From assembly GCA_020744225.1 (NCBI GenBank), contig JAGMWG010000013.1:1-64000 (forward strand): a DNA stretch of 64,000 nt, given 5' to 3'. Source of the DNA: Paraphoma chrysanthemicola. Its lineage: Eukaryota > Ascomycota > Dothideomycetes > Pleosporales > Phaeosphaeriaceae. Both the position numbers and the translations under genes were made by a program. Shown here in pieces: positions 11,806-22,511 of this stretch. The stretch's first letter is position 1. Each line of letters begins with the position of its first letter. The notes beneath the pieces are model-generated. The model was not told the origin of the DNA and made no database searches. It saw only the letters and a program-made list of their open reading frames with translations.

Positions 11806-13503
11806 ATGGCAATCACATTGCATGATTCCTCTTGCCCTTCGCTTTCGACGTGGGTGTTCGTCGTCTTCCCTGCCTCCGTCGCCCTCTATTGGATTGGATG
11901 GATCATATATGCGCGCACGCTTCACCCCCTCGCTTCTGTCCCAGGACCGAATTGGGCGTCTGTGTCACGAACATGGTACATGTATCGCATTTACGCAGGC
12001 GACATGCACGCCGTACAGCGTAGGCTCCACGAGACTTATGGTCCAATCGTGCGAATTGGTCCAAACGAAGTCACCACCACAGATCTGTCGGCCATCCCAA
12101 AGATCTATCGCCATCAACAGCCTCTTCAAAAGACAGACTTTTATGCGGTATGGGGCGGCGGAAACATAAGTAAACAATGTGACACCTTCACGCAAACAGA
12201 CGAGCGACTGCATAGCGGATATCGGAGAGTCGTGAACCCGGTATATACACTCAGCAACGTGCTCAAAAGCGAAAGCTACATCAAACGAGTCTCAGATCTC
12301 TTTATGCAGCGCCTAGGGGAGTACGCTGACCGGAATGAGCCTGTCGATCTGGGGTTGTGGCTGCAGATGTAGGTTGAGCACTGGCCCCTACAGATGGCGT
12401 CACTGACACTATAGGTACGCATTTGATGTGATTGGTGAAATATTCTTCGGTGGTATGTTCGGGTTCCTGGAGAATAGTGAGGACCACGGCGCATTCATAG
12501 CCTCTTTGGATGCCCTCATGCCGGTGCTCTGTATTTCGGCCATCGCGCCGACATATGTGCGACCATTGATCATGAGCTCCGCTATTGTGATACCAGCGGC
12601 GTTCAAAGCTATAAAAGCCATCGATGGCATTCGCAAAGCTGCACTTGCTGCAGGAAGAAAACGTAAGCAGGAAATCGAGGATGGAGTTGCTCATCGCAAC
12701 GACATGCTTCAGCAGCTCTTCGACATCGTTCGTGAAAAGGGCGAAAAGGTAAATTTTAGCTCGGAAGAAGCCACCTTAGAGGCTTACGTTGCAATGTAAG
12801 TCCCTACGCTCCAGGAACACAGGCCCGGCTGATTGCATGCACAGGTTTGCTGGCTCAGACACCACTGCTGTTGCCTTTCGATCGGTGTTTTATCACCTCA
12901 TGAAGAACCCAACTGCGCTTGCGAATGCACATGAGGAGATTGACGCTGCAATACGCGATGGATCCTTGAGCTCGCCAACCAAGTATTCGGAAACGACCAC
13001 CAGGCTACCATACGTCTGTGCCGTAATCAAAGAAGCGATGCGCATGCATCCAAGTGTTGCACTCAGCATGCAGCGACACGCGCCTAAGGAAGGACTGGTA
13101 CTCTCCGGGATGTTCATCCCGGCAGGATATCGCGTCGGAATGAATCCAGCTGTCGCTCATTATGATCGGAGCGTATATGGTGCCGATGCCGACGAGTTTA
13201 GACCTGAGCGGTGGCTTGTGAGCGATGCTGAGTGGAAGGCGATGGACCGGAACCTGCTTGTATTTGGAGGTGGCACCCGAACTTGTATTGGCAAGAACGT
13301 AAGTACTCTAAAATGTATTCTCAGCGTGCACATTTCCGCATTGTTGACAATTTCAGATCTCACTCGTTGAGCTGCATACATTAGTGCCCGAAGTCCTTCG
13401 GCATTTTGATCTGAAAATGGCCCATGACCGGCCATGGAAAACTAGCGACCAGTGGTTTCACAAGCAGACTGATCTTATTGTGAAGGTATCTCGACGCTTC
13501 TAG
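11806..13503 (+). CDS. Cytochrome P450 monooxygenase, E-class group I (pisatin demethylase-like)
   Basis: A membrane-anchored P450 of four exons. The N-terminal anchor (STWVFVVFPASVALYWIGWI) is followed by the hinge LASVPGPNWASVSRTWYMYR. The I-helix oxygen-binding motif is FAGSDTTAV, the ExxR motif is IKEAMRMHP, then comes FRPERW. The haem loop is LLVFGGGTRTCIGKN with the proximal Cys. Introns are resolved exactly and keep frame: 12369–12414, 12796–12844 and 13299–13356. The last exon supplies ISLVELHTLVPEVLRHFDL and ends VSRRF. The N-terminal half (YGPIVRIGPNEVTTTDLSAIPKIY) resembles the pisatin-demethylase/CYP57-like group, which oxidises plant or fungal secondary metabolites. No biosynthetic gene is adjacent, so the substrate is open. 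Confidence 0.95.
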
Positions 13504-14065
13504 CATTTGGCACTGGGATGGAAACGTATAGTAGAACTGGGTAAGTAAATGCCGTGGCGATTGCCGCACTTGATTGTACACTAATCCTCCGTAAGGCCGG
13601 CAGCTGGCAGCATCTCACCAGACATGAACATACGATATGTACTTTGTATATCTCATCTTCTACCACCCTGGATCGCGATTTTCGCTTCATTTTCATGAGA
13701 TCGAAGCTTTCGTACAGTGTTCTGATTAGCACTATCCTGCATGCAGCGCCAGCACTAGCATATCCTGGCACAATGTAGCAAGGCAGGAGCACGAAATCGT
13801 AGCACTCGCGCAGCTGTTCAATGTATTTGTTCTTGTTAGCATTGTGAATACACACCATTATGTTGACGAGTCCATGTAAGAGGTGTAAAAAACAGTGTTT
13901 GCTCACAATGCGACCTTTACAGCATATATATCGGGTAAGCCACTCGTCGGAGTATCCCCACTATGCCCACTGCAACTGGTACCAGTACTCCGCGACCATC
14001 ATACTCACATATCAGGAACTCAAAAAGTGCATTCTCGAAAATTTATCTTCAGGAAGCCTACTCCG
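13504..14065. other. Intergenic
   Basis: Short frames on both strands, none with recognisable features. No repeat was seen. Confidence 0.4.
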
Positions 14066-14607
14066 ATGGATCCACGCCAGACTTCCCCTCCGAATGAAGA
14101 CATGCTGGACGGCAATGAGTTTGATCGGTCCAACAACGCAAACGGACCGACCTCTCACCCGCGTAGCGCTCATCCCACGGGTTTCACTTCACAGCCTACT
14201 TCATCATCCCAAGGCAATGTTCGCACTAAAATGATGCAACAAGTCTACGGGACCGCATACGGCGCATACGCAGGCCTCATACTCAACCAGCTGGACATGC
14301 CGCATACAAGTCTCCGCTCTACGGCGGGTATCAGGCTGTTCACGCCGTCTACGGCGGGCGCGGTCCCGCTGTGGTTACTGACTCGTATAATACCGTGTAT
14401 GGTGCGGGTTACGGTACTGGTCGTTCATATCCTTTGCAGAGTCCTATGCGACCGTTCGAAACCTTTGGTAATAATGGTAAGTCTTTTGGGGATATGTAAC
14501 GGCGTCCGGCCCAGGGCGAGTCGCGTAGGACGGAAGATGGGAACGCTGGTGATGCGGACCGATCGACCACCAGCGGCTTTACTCGAAACTCTGAACCGAA
14601 GAAGTAG
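14066..14607 (+). pseudogene. Gly/Tyr-rich low-complexity protein, apparently frameshifted
   Basis: From ATG 14066 the frame reads as a polar, Pro/Ser/Asn-rich protein (MDPRQTSPPNEDMLDGNE to QQVYGTAYGAYA). Protein-like sequence then continues one frame over from about 14272: GHAAYKSPLYGGYQAVHAVYG, then SYNTVYGAGYGTGRSYP and MRPFETFGNNG. A TAA at 14497 would end that frame. A GTAAGT donor at 14477 and a CCAG at 14511–14514 suggest an intron before GESRRTEDGNAGDADRS, but that splice is not in phase. So one or two lesions, or a sequencing error, separate the pieces. The family is not recognised. Composition is like prion-like or RNA-granule proteins, which is only an analogy. Confidence 0.35.
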
Positions 14608-15850
14608 CAAGACGTGAGGTGTGTACCTCGCGATATGCTACGATTCATATGAGTTTCATGTATGTTTGACAGTACCTAATGAAGAAATGGAGTTTTATAA
14701 ATTATCTCCTTTGCAATTTTCAGCTGCTATCAATGTCTCCGAATTACTGTCCGTCTTGTGATACTTGCCGGATATGGTCGACATCGCCCGTCCGGGACTT
14801 GGTAAATTTGGTCGTCGGGCGGGCAGCTGCGATATTTGTGGACCGCTCCTAGCAAACCAACTCGCTCAATCATTTAGTGCCAGTCAGTATGAGTGCGTGA
14901 AGTGGTAGCAATCACAGGCCGCAGAAAAGACTGCGATGAGGAAGGTGGACGAGGCAGAGCCGCTCGACCAACCAGATTGTGTGCAATTCAGCTTATCAAG
15001 TCAACGGCAGCCTCATCGTCAAACGTTCCACCACAAGACAATTCGTGCGCAAGGCTTGGTATGTCGTGATCGCCTGCTCACCAATGCGCTACTTTCTGGG
15101 GAGGGGCTCCTCCCAAAGGCAGGTACAACGGGAAATTGATCCCGCGAAAACCAAAATCGAAGAAACCTCACACGAGTGTGGTGTGATGCGGGCGAATGAG
15201 GTCCCAACGGCAAGTCTTGAACACGTATCTCCCCACAATAATAATAATTGCTTGTGAATCATAAGAGTAAGTGATGCTTCGGTCGTTCCCGCACTGTGAA
15301 ACATTTCTGTTGCCTGCCGAAAATTGTCCTCCCTTCTCTCCAAGATCTTTTGTCAGCGCAACATAGGCAGCAAGGCTTTACAAGCCATACAAAGCAGCGC
15401 GCATCTCCCGAGCAGCGCTGAAGCGGACTTAGCAGCCTGCACTTCTCCAAGGCACCTGGAATAACCAATCCCTGACCAAGCCCCGGCATAGCCTTGAGCA
15501 CGCGATCGCGTCAACTGCGCCTGCATCATCGCGCATCTCCACCGAAGCTAAGCCGCGGCCGTGGTGAGTAACAGTCCTTGCACTTAAGAGGACGACGTGC
15601 CGCACAGGCAGCCACGCTCAAATTGCGACCATCCGTATTCCCTTCCTGAACTCCGCTGACCGCAAGACGTTGAAGGTTGAACTGACCGAAGTTCGAGTAC
15701 ACGCGACGAACCCCACAACACCACATCGCGCCTCAGCCCTACCGGCCCCACATCATCCATTGTCAACATCGAGCTACAACATCTGCAGTATCTGCTGCGA
15801 ACACATAAGCTCTCTTCAGCGAAGCCTTCTAGCACCCAATCACCGCCGAG
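14608..15850. other. Intergenic
   Basis: About 1.2 kb with scattered short frames on both strands. I could not assign any family, repeat or RNA gene. Confidence 0.4.
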
Positions 15851-16330
15851 ATGGCTTTCTCAACACACGCAATGAACCAATTTCGTCGCTACTCAACACA
15901 CCTGCCTCGCGATCCGCATTACCGACTCAAGTCAACGCTCGCAACTGGCTATGTCGTCTCAGCGCTGGCACTACCCTTCATCCCACCGCTACTAGAGACA
16001 CGGAGAGCGAGAGCTGATGGATCGAATCTGACGAGGTAAGATTTACAATTCTTTTATCCCAATCCAGGTTCTGCGCTCGCGTTGTGGTTGGTTTACGATG
16101 ATCTTCCCTTTCCGGCTCGATGCTAATGATAATCAGGGAGAACGCATACTGCTCTTCACAATATCTTGGGTGCGCGCGATAAGTTATTCAATAATGGAGG
16201 CGTGTATGAATTGAGGGATATCGAAGCTTTGCATTCGGGTTTGAGGTTCTTCCTTCCTTGGAGTTTGGTATGCACTGCAGGCGTTCAGCATCATGCGAAT
16301 ATCGTGATAGCTCTTGGATTCACCGCATAA
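15851..16330 (+). CDS. Small two-exon candidate membrane/mitochondrial protein
   Basis: Exon 1 (ATG 15851) encodes a basic N-terminus (FSTHAMNQFRRYSTHLPRDP), then a hydrophobic stretch (LATGYVVSALALPFIPPLL). It runs to a GTAAGA donor at 16036. Downstream, protein-like sequence HTALHNILGARDKLFNNGG, RDIEALHSGLRFFLPWSL and HHANIVIALGFTA ends at TAA 16328–16330. The likely acceptor (TAATCAG at 16130–16136, with a GCTAAT branch point before it) leaves the second exon one base out of phase. Either a non-standard splice, a 1-nt indel or a wrong model explains this. The Arg/Ser-rich N-terminus followed by a single hydrophobic segment is compatible with a mitochondrial inner-membrane protein. No family is recognised. 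Confidence 0.35.
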
Positions 16331-16773
16331 GATGGCACATGTGGAGACCGCATTGGCGACTCCGTTTAGTGTGTATTTTTCGGATCATTGTATACAAACC
16401 GAAGTTTATTCAGTGTACATATGTTACACTTAAAACACCAAGCTGAAGCGTGCGAGAGGTTGTGAGTGTTGGTGCGACGTCATTAGGCCAGTGCGCGTGG
16501 ACTTCCCCGCGCCGGACCCCCACGTCGGAACCTAGAGCTTCTCGAAGAAAGTGTGCCGCCTGCATGCCAACGCGTCTGCCTCATAGCACGCCGAGCAGCT
16601 TCATACTTGAGCACACTAATAGTTTACAATCAGCCACAATCCCCCGCACTGGCCCCAAGCTCGATACTGCATCGACGCGTGTGAATCATCCTGCAGCCTG
16701 CCAAAATTCACTAAAGGCAACATAGCAAAGACACCCCCGCCATTACTGGCGTAGTCCAGTCGCTATACCAACC
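16331..16773. other. Intergenic, upstream of F-box gene
   Basis: About 440 bases with no convincing coding potential. It presumably carries the promoter of the F-box gene. Confidence 0.4.
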
Positions 16774-18681
16774 ATGGCTTCTGCCACACTATACAGTGCA
16801 AGCAACTACCTCCCGACCGAACTCGTTCTCCTCGTCATCGACCACCTCGCCAACGACAACGAAGCGCTATGCACGCTTGCTCGAACAAATCGGGCGCTGC
16901 AACATCTCGCCGAGGAGCACATTTATAAGACAATCGAGCTGTTCACAGTCCGCGATTTGCACAGTATTATTGACGCTTTCGCACACCGCTATGAGCGTGT
17001 TCGAGCGGTGCAGACATTCAAGCTCCAATATCACTACAACGCGAGAGAGTTAGATGACAATGTCGACATACGGAGAACGTTCAACGAATGCGTCGCGCAC
17101 ATGGTCAATTTGCGCGAGTGGCACATCGAAAGCCCGTACGATAACTGTCATTGGGATGACGGCGAGGGTCCTCAGCAGTGGGTAGAGGGTGATATGGAGC
17201 GCTTCCGCGCCGCCCTGGATGTTGCCTGCACGGAGGGTCCTGTTGAGGCGAATCGCATACTGGCAGAACGGAAGCTCGGGAACGAGTTGGATCGGTCTGT
17301 CGGTCTAGCATTATTGGAGAGCCTGACCATACACTCACATGGCGTGGACACGGATTTCTGGGACCTGGATGCCTTTCACTGTTTGTTCCGGCACCCAACC
17401 CTGCGTCATCTCCACATCTCCTGTATATCGCTCACAAACGATCTGCCCTCGCTCCATTCACACAGCAAGAAGTCGCCCTTAACTTCACTGGTCTTCGACG
17501 AATGCGAACTAAGTCCGAAGGGCCTGCACGCTGTTCTGCGCTGTCCAGCCAAATTGAAGCATCTCGCACTCGGCGAAAATGTGTGGAACACGAGGCGATC
17601 AAAACGCCTCAAACCAAGGCTCACACAGAATGCTGCCGAAACGCTCGAGGCTTTGCACCAAGTGGCGCACACGTTGGAGACTCTCGTACATCATGATCCA
17701 AGCTGGAAGCTCGACTTTGATTCACACAGACCGCGCCGCATGATTTCGTCGGGCAAAGGACTACGCGACTTTCATGCCCTCAAGCTCCTACAATGCGAGA
17801 CCACATCTTTATTGCATCAGACGTGCATCATGAATCGCGAGATGGCGCCGCCCAACCTGGAGACGCTTCGTTTGGCGAGACACTGGTTGGTAGCAACCGA
17901 CTTCTTCGATCACTTGCCAGAGATTGGAGTCTATCTCTCCCTGCCATCTCTCCAGACGCTCGAACTGATGCAATCCGCCCATTGCTGGCACGAACTCTCA
18001 GTCGCCGACTACATATGCGATGCTGAGCGCCTCAGAAACCGGCATGCCTACGCATACAAGCTGTACAAAGCAGGCATCAATTTCAAGGTTTCGGTGCAGA
18101 TGCATAGAGACGATCGCATTATACCACCGTACTTGTATGGCGAGGCAACGCCAATCACAGAGTGCTTGTATAATGCCCAAGAGGCAGGCTTCCATCGGCA
18201 TATACGCGAGCCGATTGACTTCACGATGGTCTCGGACAAGGAAAAAATCTCTCTGCTTTCGAAATCACAGCTGGACAAGAAACCAGCCGGAGATCCACCC
18301 GAGACCGATCAACTTGGCGACGACGACTTGCACGTCATTGAGAGCCAGAACAGACATACACTCTCTGACCTAAAGCACCGCTTTATCCGGCATAGGAGGC
18401 TACTGCGAGCTTCTTCGATCTTGGGATTTGTTGACGAAGACGATTATGAAGAGGATGGTTTCGAGACTGAGGTAGATGCCGAATTTGATGACGACGAGGA
18501 CATTGAGATGGACGAGGATGATCTTGGTGTCATCTTTCATGACCAAGATGGTCAGCTGTATATCGAGGTATATGGATCAGAGTCAGAATCAGATTCGGAG
18601 GACATGGATGAGGATGAGGATGGGGACGAGGTGGTGGAAGGCGTTGTAGGAGGTCTCATGGTGGACGATGAGCTTGATTGA
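16774..18681 (+). CDS. Large F-box protein with acidic tail
   Basis: A single 635-codon exon. It opens with an F-box-like helix bundle: YLPTELVLLVIDHLANDNEA, then LCTLARTNRALQHLAEEHIY. Leucine-rich-repeat-like strands follow (LRHLHISCISL, LTSLVFDECELS, LKHLALGENVW, LETLRLARHWL). The last 110 residues are strongly acidic (for example DEDDYEEDG, DDDEDIEMDEDDLG, ESESDSEDMDEDEDGDE). F-box proteins recruit substrates to SCF ubiquitin ligases through Skp1. The LRR-like middle would be the substrate-binding part and the acidic tail is of unknown role. Start context ACCATGG is strong. The family is widespread and fast-evolving in ascomycetes, and the target cannot be predicted. Confidence 0.85.
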   Translation: MASATLYSASNYLPTELVLLVIDHLANDNEALCTLARTNRALQHLAEEHIYKTIELFTVRDLHSIIDAFAHRYERVRAVQTFKLQYHYNARELDDNVDIRRTFNECVAHMVNLREWHIESPYDNCHWDDGEGPQQWVEGDMERFRAALDVACTEGPVEANRILAERKLGNELDRSVGLALLESLTIHSHGVDTDFWDLDAFHCLFRHPTLRHLHISCISLTNDLPSLHSHSKKSPLTSLVFDECELSPKGLHAVLRCPAKLKHLALGENVWNTRRSKRLKPRLTQNAAETLEALHQVAHTLETLVHHDPSWKLDFDSHRPRRMISSGKGLRDFHALKLLQCETTSLLHQTCIMNREMAPPNLETLRLARHWLVATDFFDHLPEIGVYLSLPSLQTLELMQSAHCWHELSVADYICDAERLRNRHAYAYKLYKAGINFKVSVQMHRDDRIIPPYLYGEATPITECLYNAQEAGFHRHIREPIDFTMVSDKEKISLLSKSQLDKKPAGDPPETDQLGDDDLHVIESQNRHTLSDLKHRFIRHRRLLRASSILGFVDEDDYEEDGFETEVDAEFDDDEDIEMDEDDLGVIFHDQDGQLYIEVYGSESESDSEDMDEDEDGDEVVEGVVGGLMVDDELD

Positions 18682-19056
18682 TCGTGCAGGCTCTAATGAA
18701 TCGAGGTATATTGCGATGCGCTACATCTTCTTGCATGGAAAGATCCAATATCAACTCGGTCCCAATGCAAATTGGCTCGTGCGATTCTATCATTTCCCTC
18801 TGTGCGGAGGCAGAGAGGGAGGCGTGCTGAGTGTGAAATCGTGAAGCACTTGCGACAGGGTCCAGAAGCTTAAGCTTAATCCAGGCAAGTGCTAGCGGGT
18901 CTTGGCAAACCGGGGCCGACATTTGGCATCACCGCGACACTCGCGACCTCAAAAGTGAGCAACAACTTGCTCTCTATATTACCCGCGCACGATGATCCGG
19001 TAACCGCCTCATATCTCAACCTCCTAACCTCCTAGTGCACGTTCTGAAAAGTCACC
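18682..19056. other. Intergenic (promoter of AP-1 mu)
   Basis: 375 bases between two forward genes. No coding potential or repeat was seen. Confidence 0.45.
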
Positions 19057-20547
19057 ATGGCGTCGGCGGTCTTCTTCCTCGACCTCAAGGGCAAGGTACG
19101 ATCGTGGGGTACCTGGGGGAGGTGTCATTACTGACGTGCGGATGCAGACCCTTTTGGCGCGCAACTACCGTGGAGATATCCCCATGTCCGCCGTCGAGAA
19201 GTTCCCCGTTCTACTCAGCGAGGCCGAAGACGACAGCTCCGCCGTGCCGCCCTGCTTCTCAAGTGAAGGCATCAACTACCTTTACATCCGCCATAACAAC
19301 CTCTACCTCCTTGCCCTCACAAAACGAAACACGAATGCCGCCGAAATACTACTCTTCCTACACAAGATTGTCGAAGTCTTCACCGAGTATTTCAAGGAAT
19401 TGGAGGAGGAGAGCATACGAGACAACTTTGTCGTCATTTACGAGCTACTGGACGAGATGATGGATTTCGGCTACCCGCAAACGACCGAGACCAAGATCTT
19501 GCAAGAGTATATCACACAGGAGTCGCACAAACTCGAAGTGCAGGCGCGGCCGCCGATTGCTGTTACCAACGCTGTCAGCTGGCGAAGCGAAGGAATCCGA
19601 TACCGCAAAAACGAAGTCTTCCTCGACGTCATCGAATCGCTCAACCTTCTTGTCTCGGCTGACGGCAACGTGTTACGGTCTGAGATCCTGGGTGCTGTCA
19701 AGATGAAGTGCTACTTGTCAGGTATGCCCGAGCTGAGGTTGGGCTTGAACGACAAAGTCATGTTTGAGACCACCGGCAGAGCCACAAGAGGAAAGGCAGT
19801 TGAAATGGAGGACGTCAAATTCCACCAGTGTGTTCGGTTATCGAGATTCGAGAACGACCGGACGATCAGCTTCATCCCACCGGACGGCGAGTTCGAGCTT
19901 ATGAGCTACCGACTAAACACACAAGTAAAGCCGTTGATCTGGGTTGAATGCATAGTCGAAAGTCACTCAGGCAGCAGGATAGAATATATGCTAAAGGTAT
20001 GTTGACCGGGATCTCACTTAGGTGCCACCGCTGACAACTCGCAGGCCAGAGCACAGTTTAAGAGACGAAGCACAGCCAACAACGTGCAAATCTCGATTCC
20101 GGTACCCGAGGATGCAGACACGCCACGCTTCCGAACAAACATTGGCACCGTACACTACGCACCCGAGACATCATCAATAGTATGGAAGATCAAACAGTTT
20201 GGTGGCGGTAAAGAGTTCCTCATGCGCGCAGAGCTTGGTTTGCCTTCTGTAAGAGGAGACGACGAAAAGGGCGGTGGTATGATGGGTGGGTTTGGCGGCA
20301 GTATGGGCGGTGTTGGTGCAGGCAAGGGCAAGCGACCGATCAACGTCAAGTTCGAGATTCCCTATTTCACAACCTCTGGTATCCAGGTGCGATACTTGAA
20401 GATCATTGAACCGAAGGTAAGTGACGACAAAATTACTCGACTGGATTTCAATTGACATTACTACAGCTCCAATACCCCTCACTGCCATGGGTGCGATACA
20501 TCACACAATCAGGTGACATCGCAGTGCGGTTGCCCGATGTCAATTAA
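19057..20547 (+). CDS. APM1: AP-1 clathrin adaptor complex subunit mu
   Basis: The medium subunit of AP-1, which sorts cargo between trans-Golgi and endosomes. Exon 1 (19057–19095) encodes ASAVFFLDLKGK and splices (19096–19147) to TLLARNYRGDIP, the classic longin start. Exon 2 carries the longin domain (IRHNNLYLLALTKRN, VVIYELLDEMMDFGYPQ) and enters the mu-homology domain (VSWRSEGIRYRKNEVFLDVI). LSGMPELRLGLNDKVMFE and FIPPDGEFELMSYRL follow. Introns 19997–20044 and 20417–20466 keep phase. The end is LPWVRYITQSGDIAVRLP. A glycine/methionine-rich loop (GGGMMGGFGGSMGGVGAG) is inserted in the mu-homology domain, a feature often seen in fungal orthologs. Length and all motifs fit AP-1 mu rather than AP-2 mu. 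Confidence 0.96.
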
Positions 20548-21214
20548 GTCAACGTGTAAGGACGAACCGTCCTTAGAGGAAGAATATACCAATGAGATTA
20601 TGCCACTACCAACAAATGAGCTGGTTGGCTGTTGTCGACTCCCAACATCGCTCCTTCCAACAGCCAGCATCACTTGACTTGCGCAATTGATTGCTTGACG
20701 AATGTGACAGCAAAACGGCTCGATTAAGGGCATCGCGCGAACGTCCATTTGCTGTTGTCTGATTCATGATGGCTATATCTGGGAGATGGATCGCACGAGC
20801 TCCACACGTAGACTGATTTATACACAGCTAATGTGGTTGAACAGCATGGCCACAAAAAACGAAATTGATCGATAATGACGTCAAAAGAAAATTTCCCAGT
20901 GCTCCATTTGCTAATGTACTAGCCATGCTATTCAAATGATTCCCGCAATTGCATTTAAGAATGGCTCAAAGCAGAATCAGATGATATGTGCTGTCCGAAG
21001 TAACCCCGCTATGTCGTCAAGCCTAAACTCAATGTATGATACCTCTTCCGGTGCAAAAGGCAACCCAGTGTAGCGAGGCCAATAATTTGTGAACACACAC
21101 TGTCTTTCGTTCGCAGAAAGATTTGAATGAGCGGAACAAGCTCTGACAGCATTAAAACAGCGAAGCCACCGCTCTGACCACCTCAGTTATCAAATCATTC
21201 GTGTTGACTACATA
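20548..21214. other. Intergenic
   Basis: 3' flank of the adaptor gene. No supported feature before the HET remnant. Confidence 0.45.
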
Positions 21215-21850
21215 CACAACTCTGATATTTGCTTGCGTATTTTGACAAAATATAGGTGACAATAGCGAATCGTACCGGTGCGCTCCATGGGTCATATCTA
21301 CCGGCAAGATTCTCGAATAGTAGTTTGGCTTGCACGAGACACTGGCCAGGAAAGACAAGCGTGGCTTTGTGTTGCTTCACGATTAGCTCAACACGACCAT
21401 GAAGGAAGGAAACAGGTGCGTTGGTGTGAGCCTGGTGTCTTAGTCGCGTGTGATAAATTCCTAAGACTGCCGTACTGGACTGCGCTATGTATCATTCAAG
21501 AAGTTTTGCTTGCGCGTTCATTCAGCTTTCAGTAGGACTGCGGGAAACCCTTCCCCCCCTCCTGGAAGGACGTAATTGATTCATTCGAGGCTGGGAATAT
21601 GGACACGCCGAGACATACACTTATGGGTCGCGCCCTCTGAAACAAAACGATACTAGACGCGGGGACATGTCCTGGAGATGGCACTCTACTCGCGACGCCG
21701 GGATGTGAGGGATGACTGCTTCGGTATACAGAGTACTACTGGAGGATAGAGTCCACATCAGGGTGGACTAGAGCAGGATAGCTGGGATTGTTCTGGACGC
21801 TATCATACTGCAGATGCTGCGGTGCCATGTCGATATAACAATGGCAAGAC
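21215..21850 (+). pseudogene. Decayed heterokaryon-incompatibility (HET) domain gene
   Basis: Ordered HET-domain landmarks are spread over two frames with stops. Near 21218 the frame reads ACVF-stop-QNIGDNSES, where intact HETs have A-I-C-I-N-Q and a polar stretch. From 21278 (next frame) come MGHIYRQDSRIVVWLA and LPYWTALCIIQEVLLARS, the most diagnostic HET motif. Further on are SRRRDVRDDCFGIQS (the usual S-D-P-R-D-x-V-x-G-L/I motif), then EDRVHIRVD-stop-SR with VLDA (the usual V-D-Y-S-K and F-L-D-A). HET proteins trigger cell death on fusion of unlike hyphae. Here at least two in-frame stops, one frameshift and the absent 5' and 3' parts make function unlikely. Confidence 0.8.
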
Positions 21851-22511
21851 GTCTATCTGATCTACGCTTGGCCATGGATCTCTTTCTTAGAAATGTTGAC
21901 CAATATTCGAAGACAAGTATTCGAAGGTTCAAAGCATCAGTGTCATTGCTATGGTGGATGTAAATACCGGAAGCGGATAATACGAAGTCTGCTGTTCCAG
22001 AAGAACCGCTGATATCTTTCAAATCATGTGACATGTCATGGCGAGCGGAGTGGTCTATTGAGACGTGGAGGTGAAAGGTACAACGGGCATTTGATATCAT
22101 GGAAGTATATACGCATATGCTTCAATCGTCTCGAATTGGTAGCTGAAGCCAGTCTCATTGCCTTTGCATGTGGTGGACTTGACGTGCGTGGAGATGTGAC
22201 GGGGTTGATTGGATGGAATAGTCATCTTGATTGAAATATGGAGGCGTCAAAGTGGTTATCTAGATTGGAGAGTTTGAGGAGTATAGGAGGTTATCATTTT
22301 TGATTGACGCGACATTCAGCTCGATGCTGACCATTTAGAAATACCATCGTCTTGAAGTACGATGTATATCATATGAAAGCAATAATGTAATAGTATCTAC
22401 ACACAAAATATAAACAACACCCACTACCCAAACCCCCTACATCCCTCCATCCCACCAACTTTTACTTCATCCACTTGCCACAGGAGAACCGGCTCCAGCT
22501 ACTGTTAAAGA
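21851..22511. other. Intergenic
   Basis: Sequence between the HET remnant and the 3' end of the Egh16-like gene. I see no feature. Confidence 0.4.

Noticed and set aside
11280..11816. 178-codon reverse frame with several cysteines
   Set aside because: It overlaps the P450 start and promoter on the other strand and has no domain; most likely chance.
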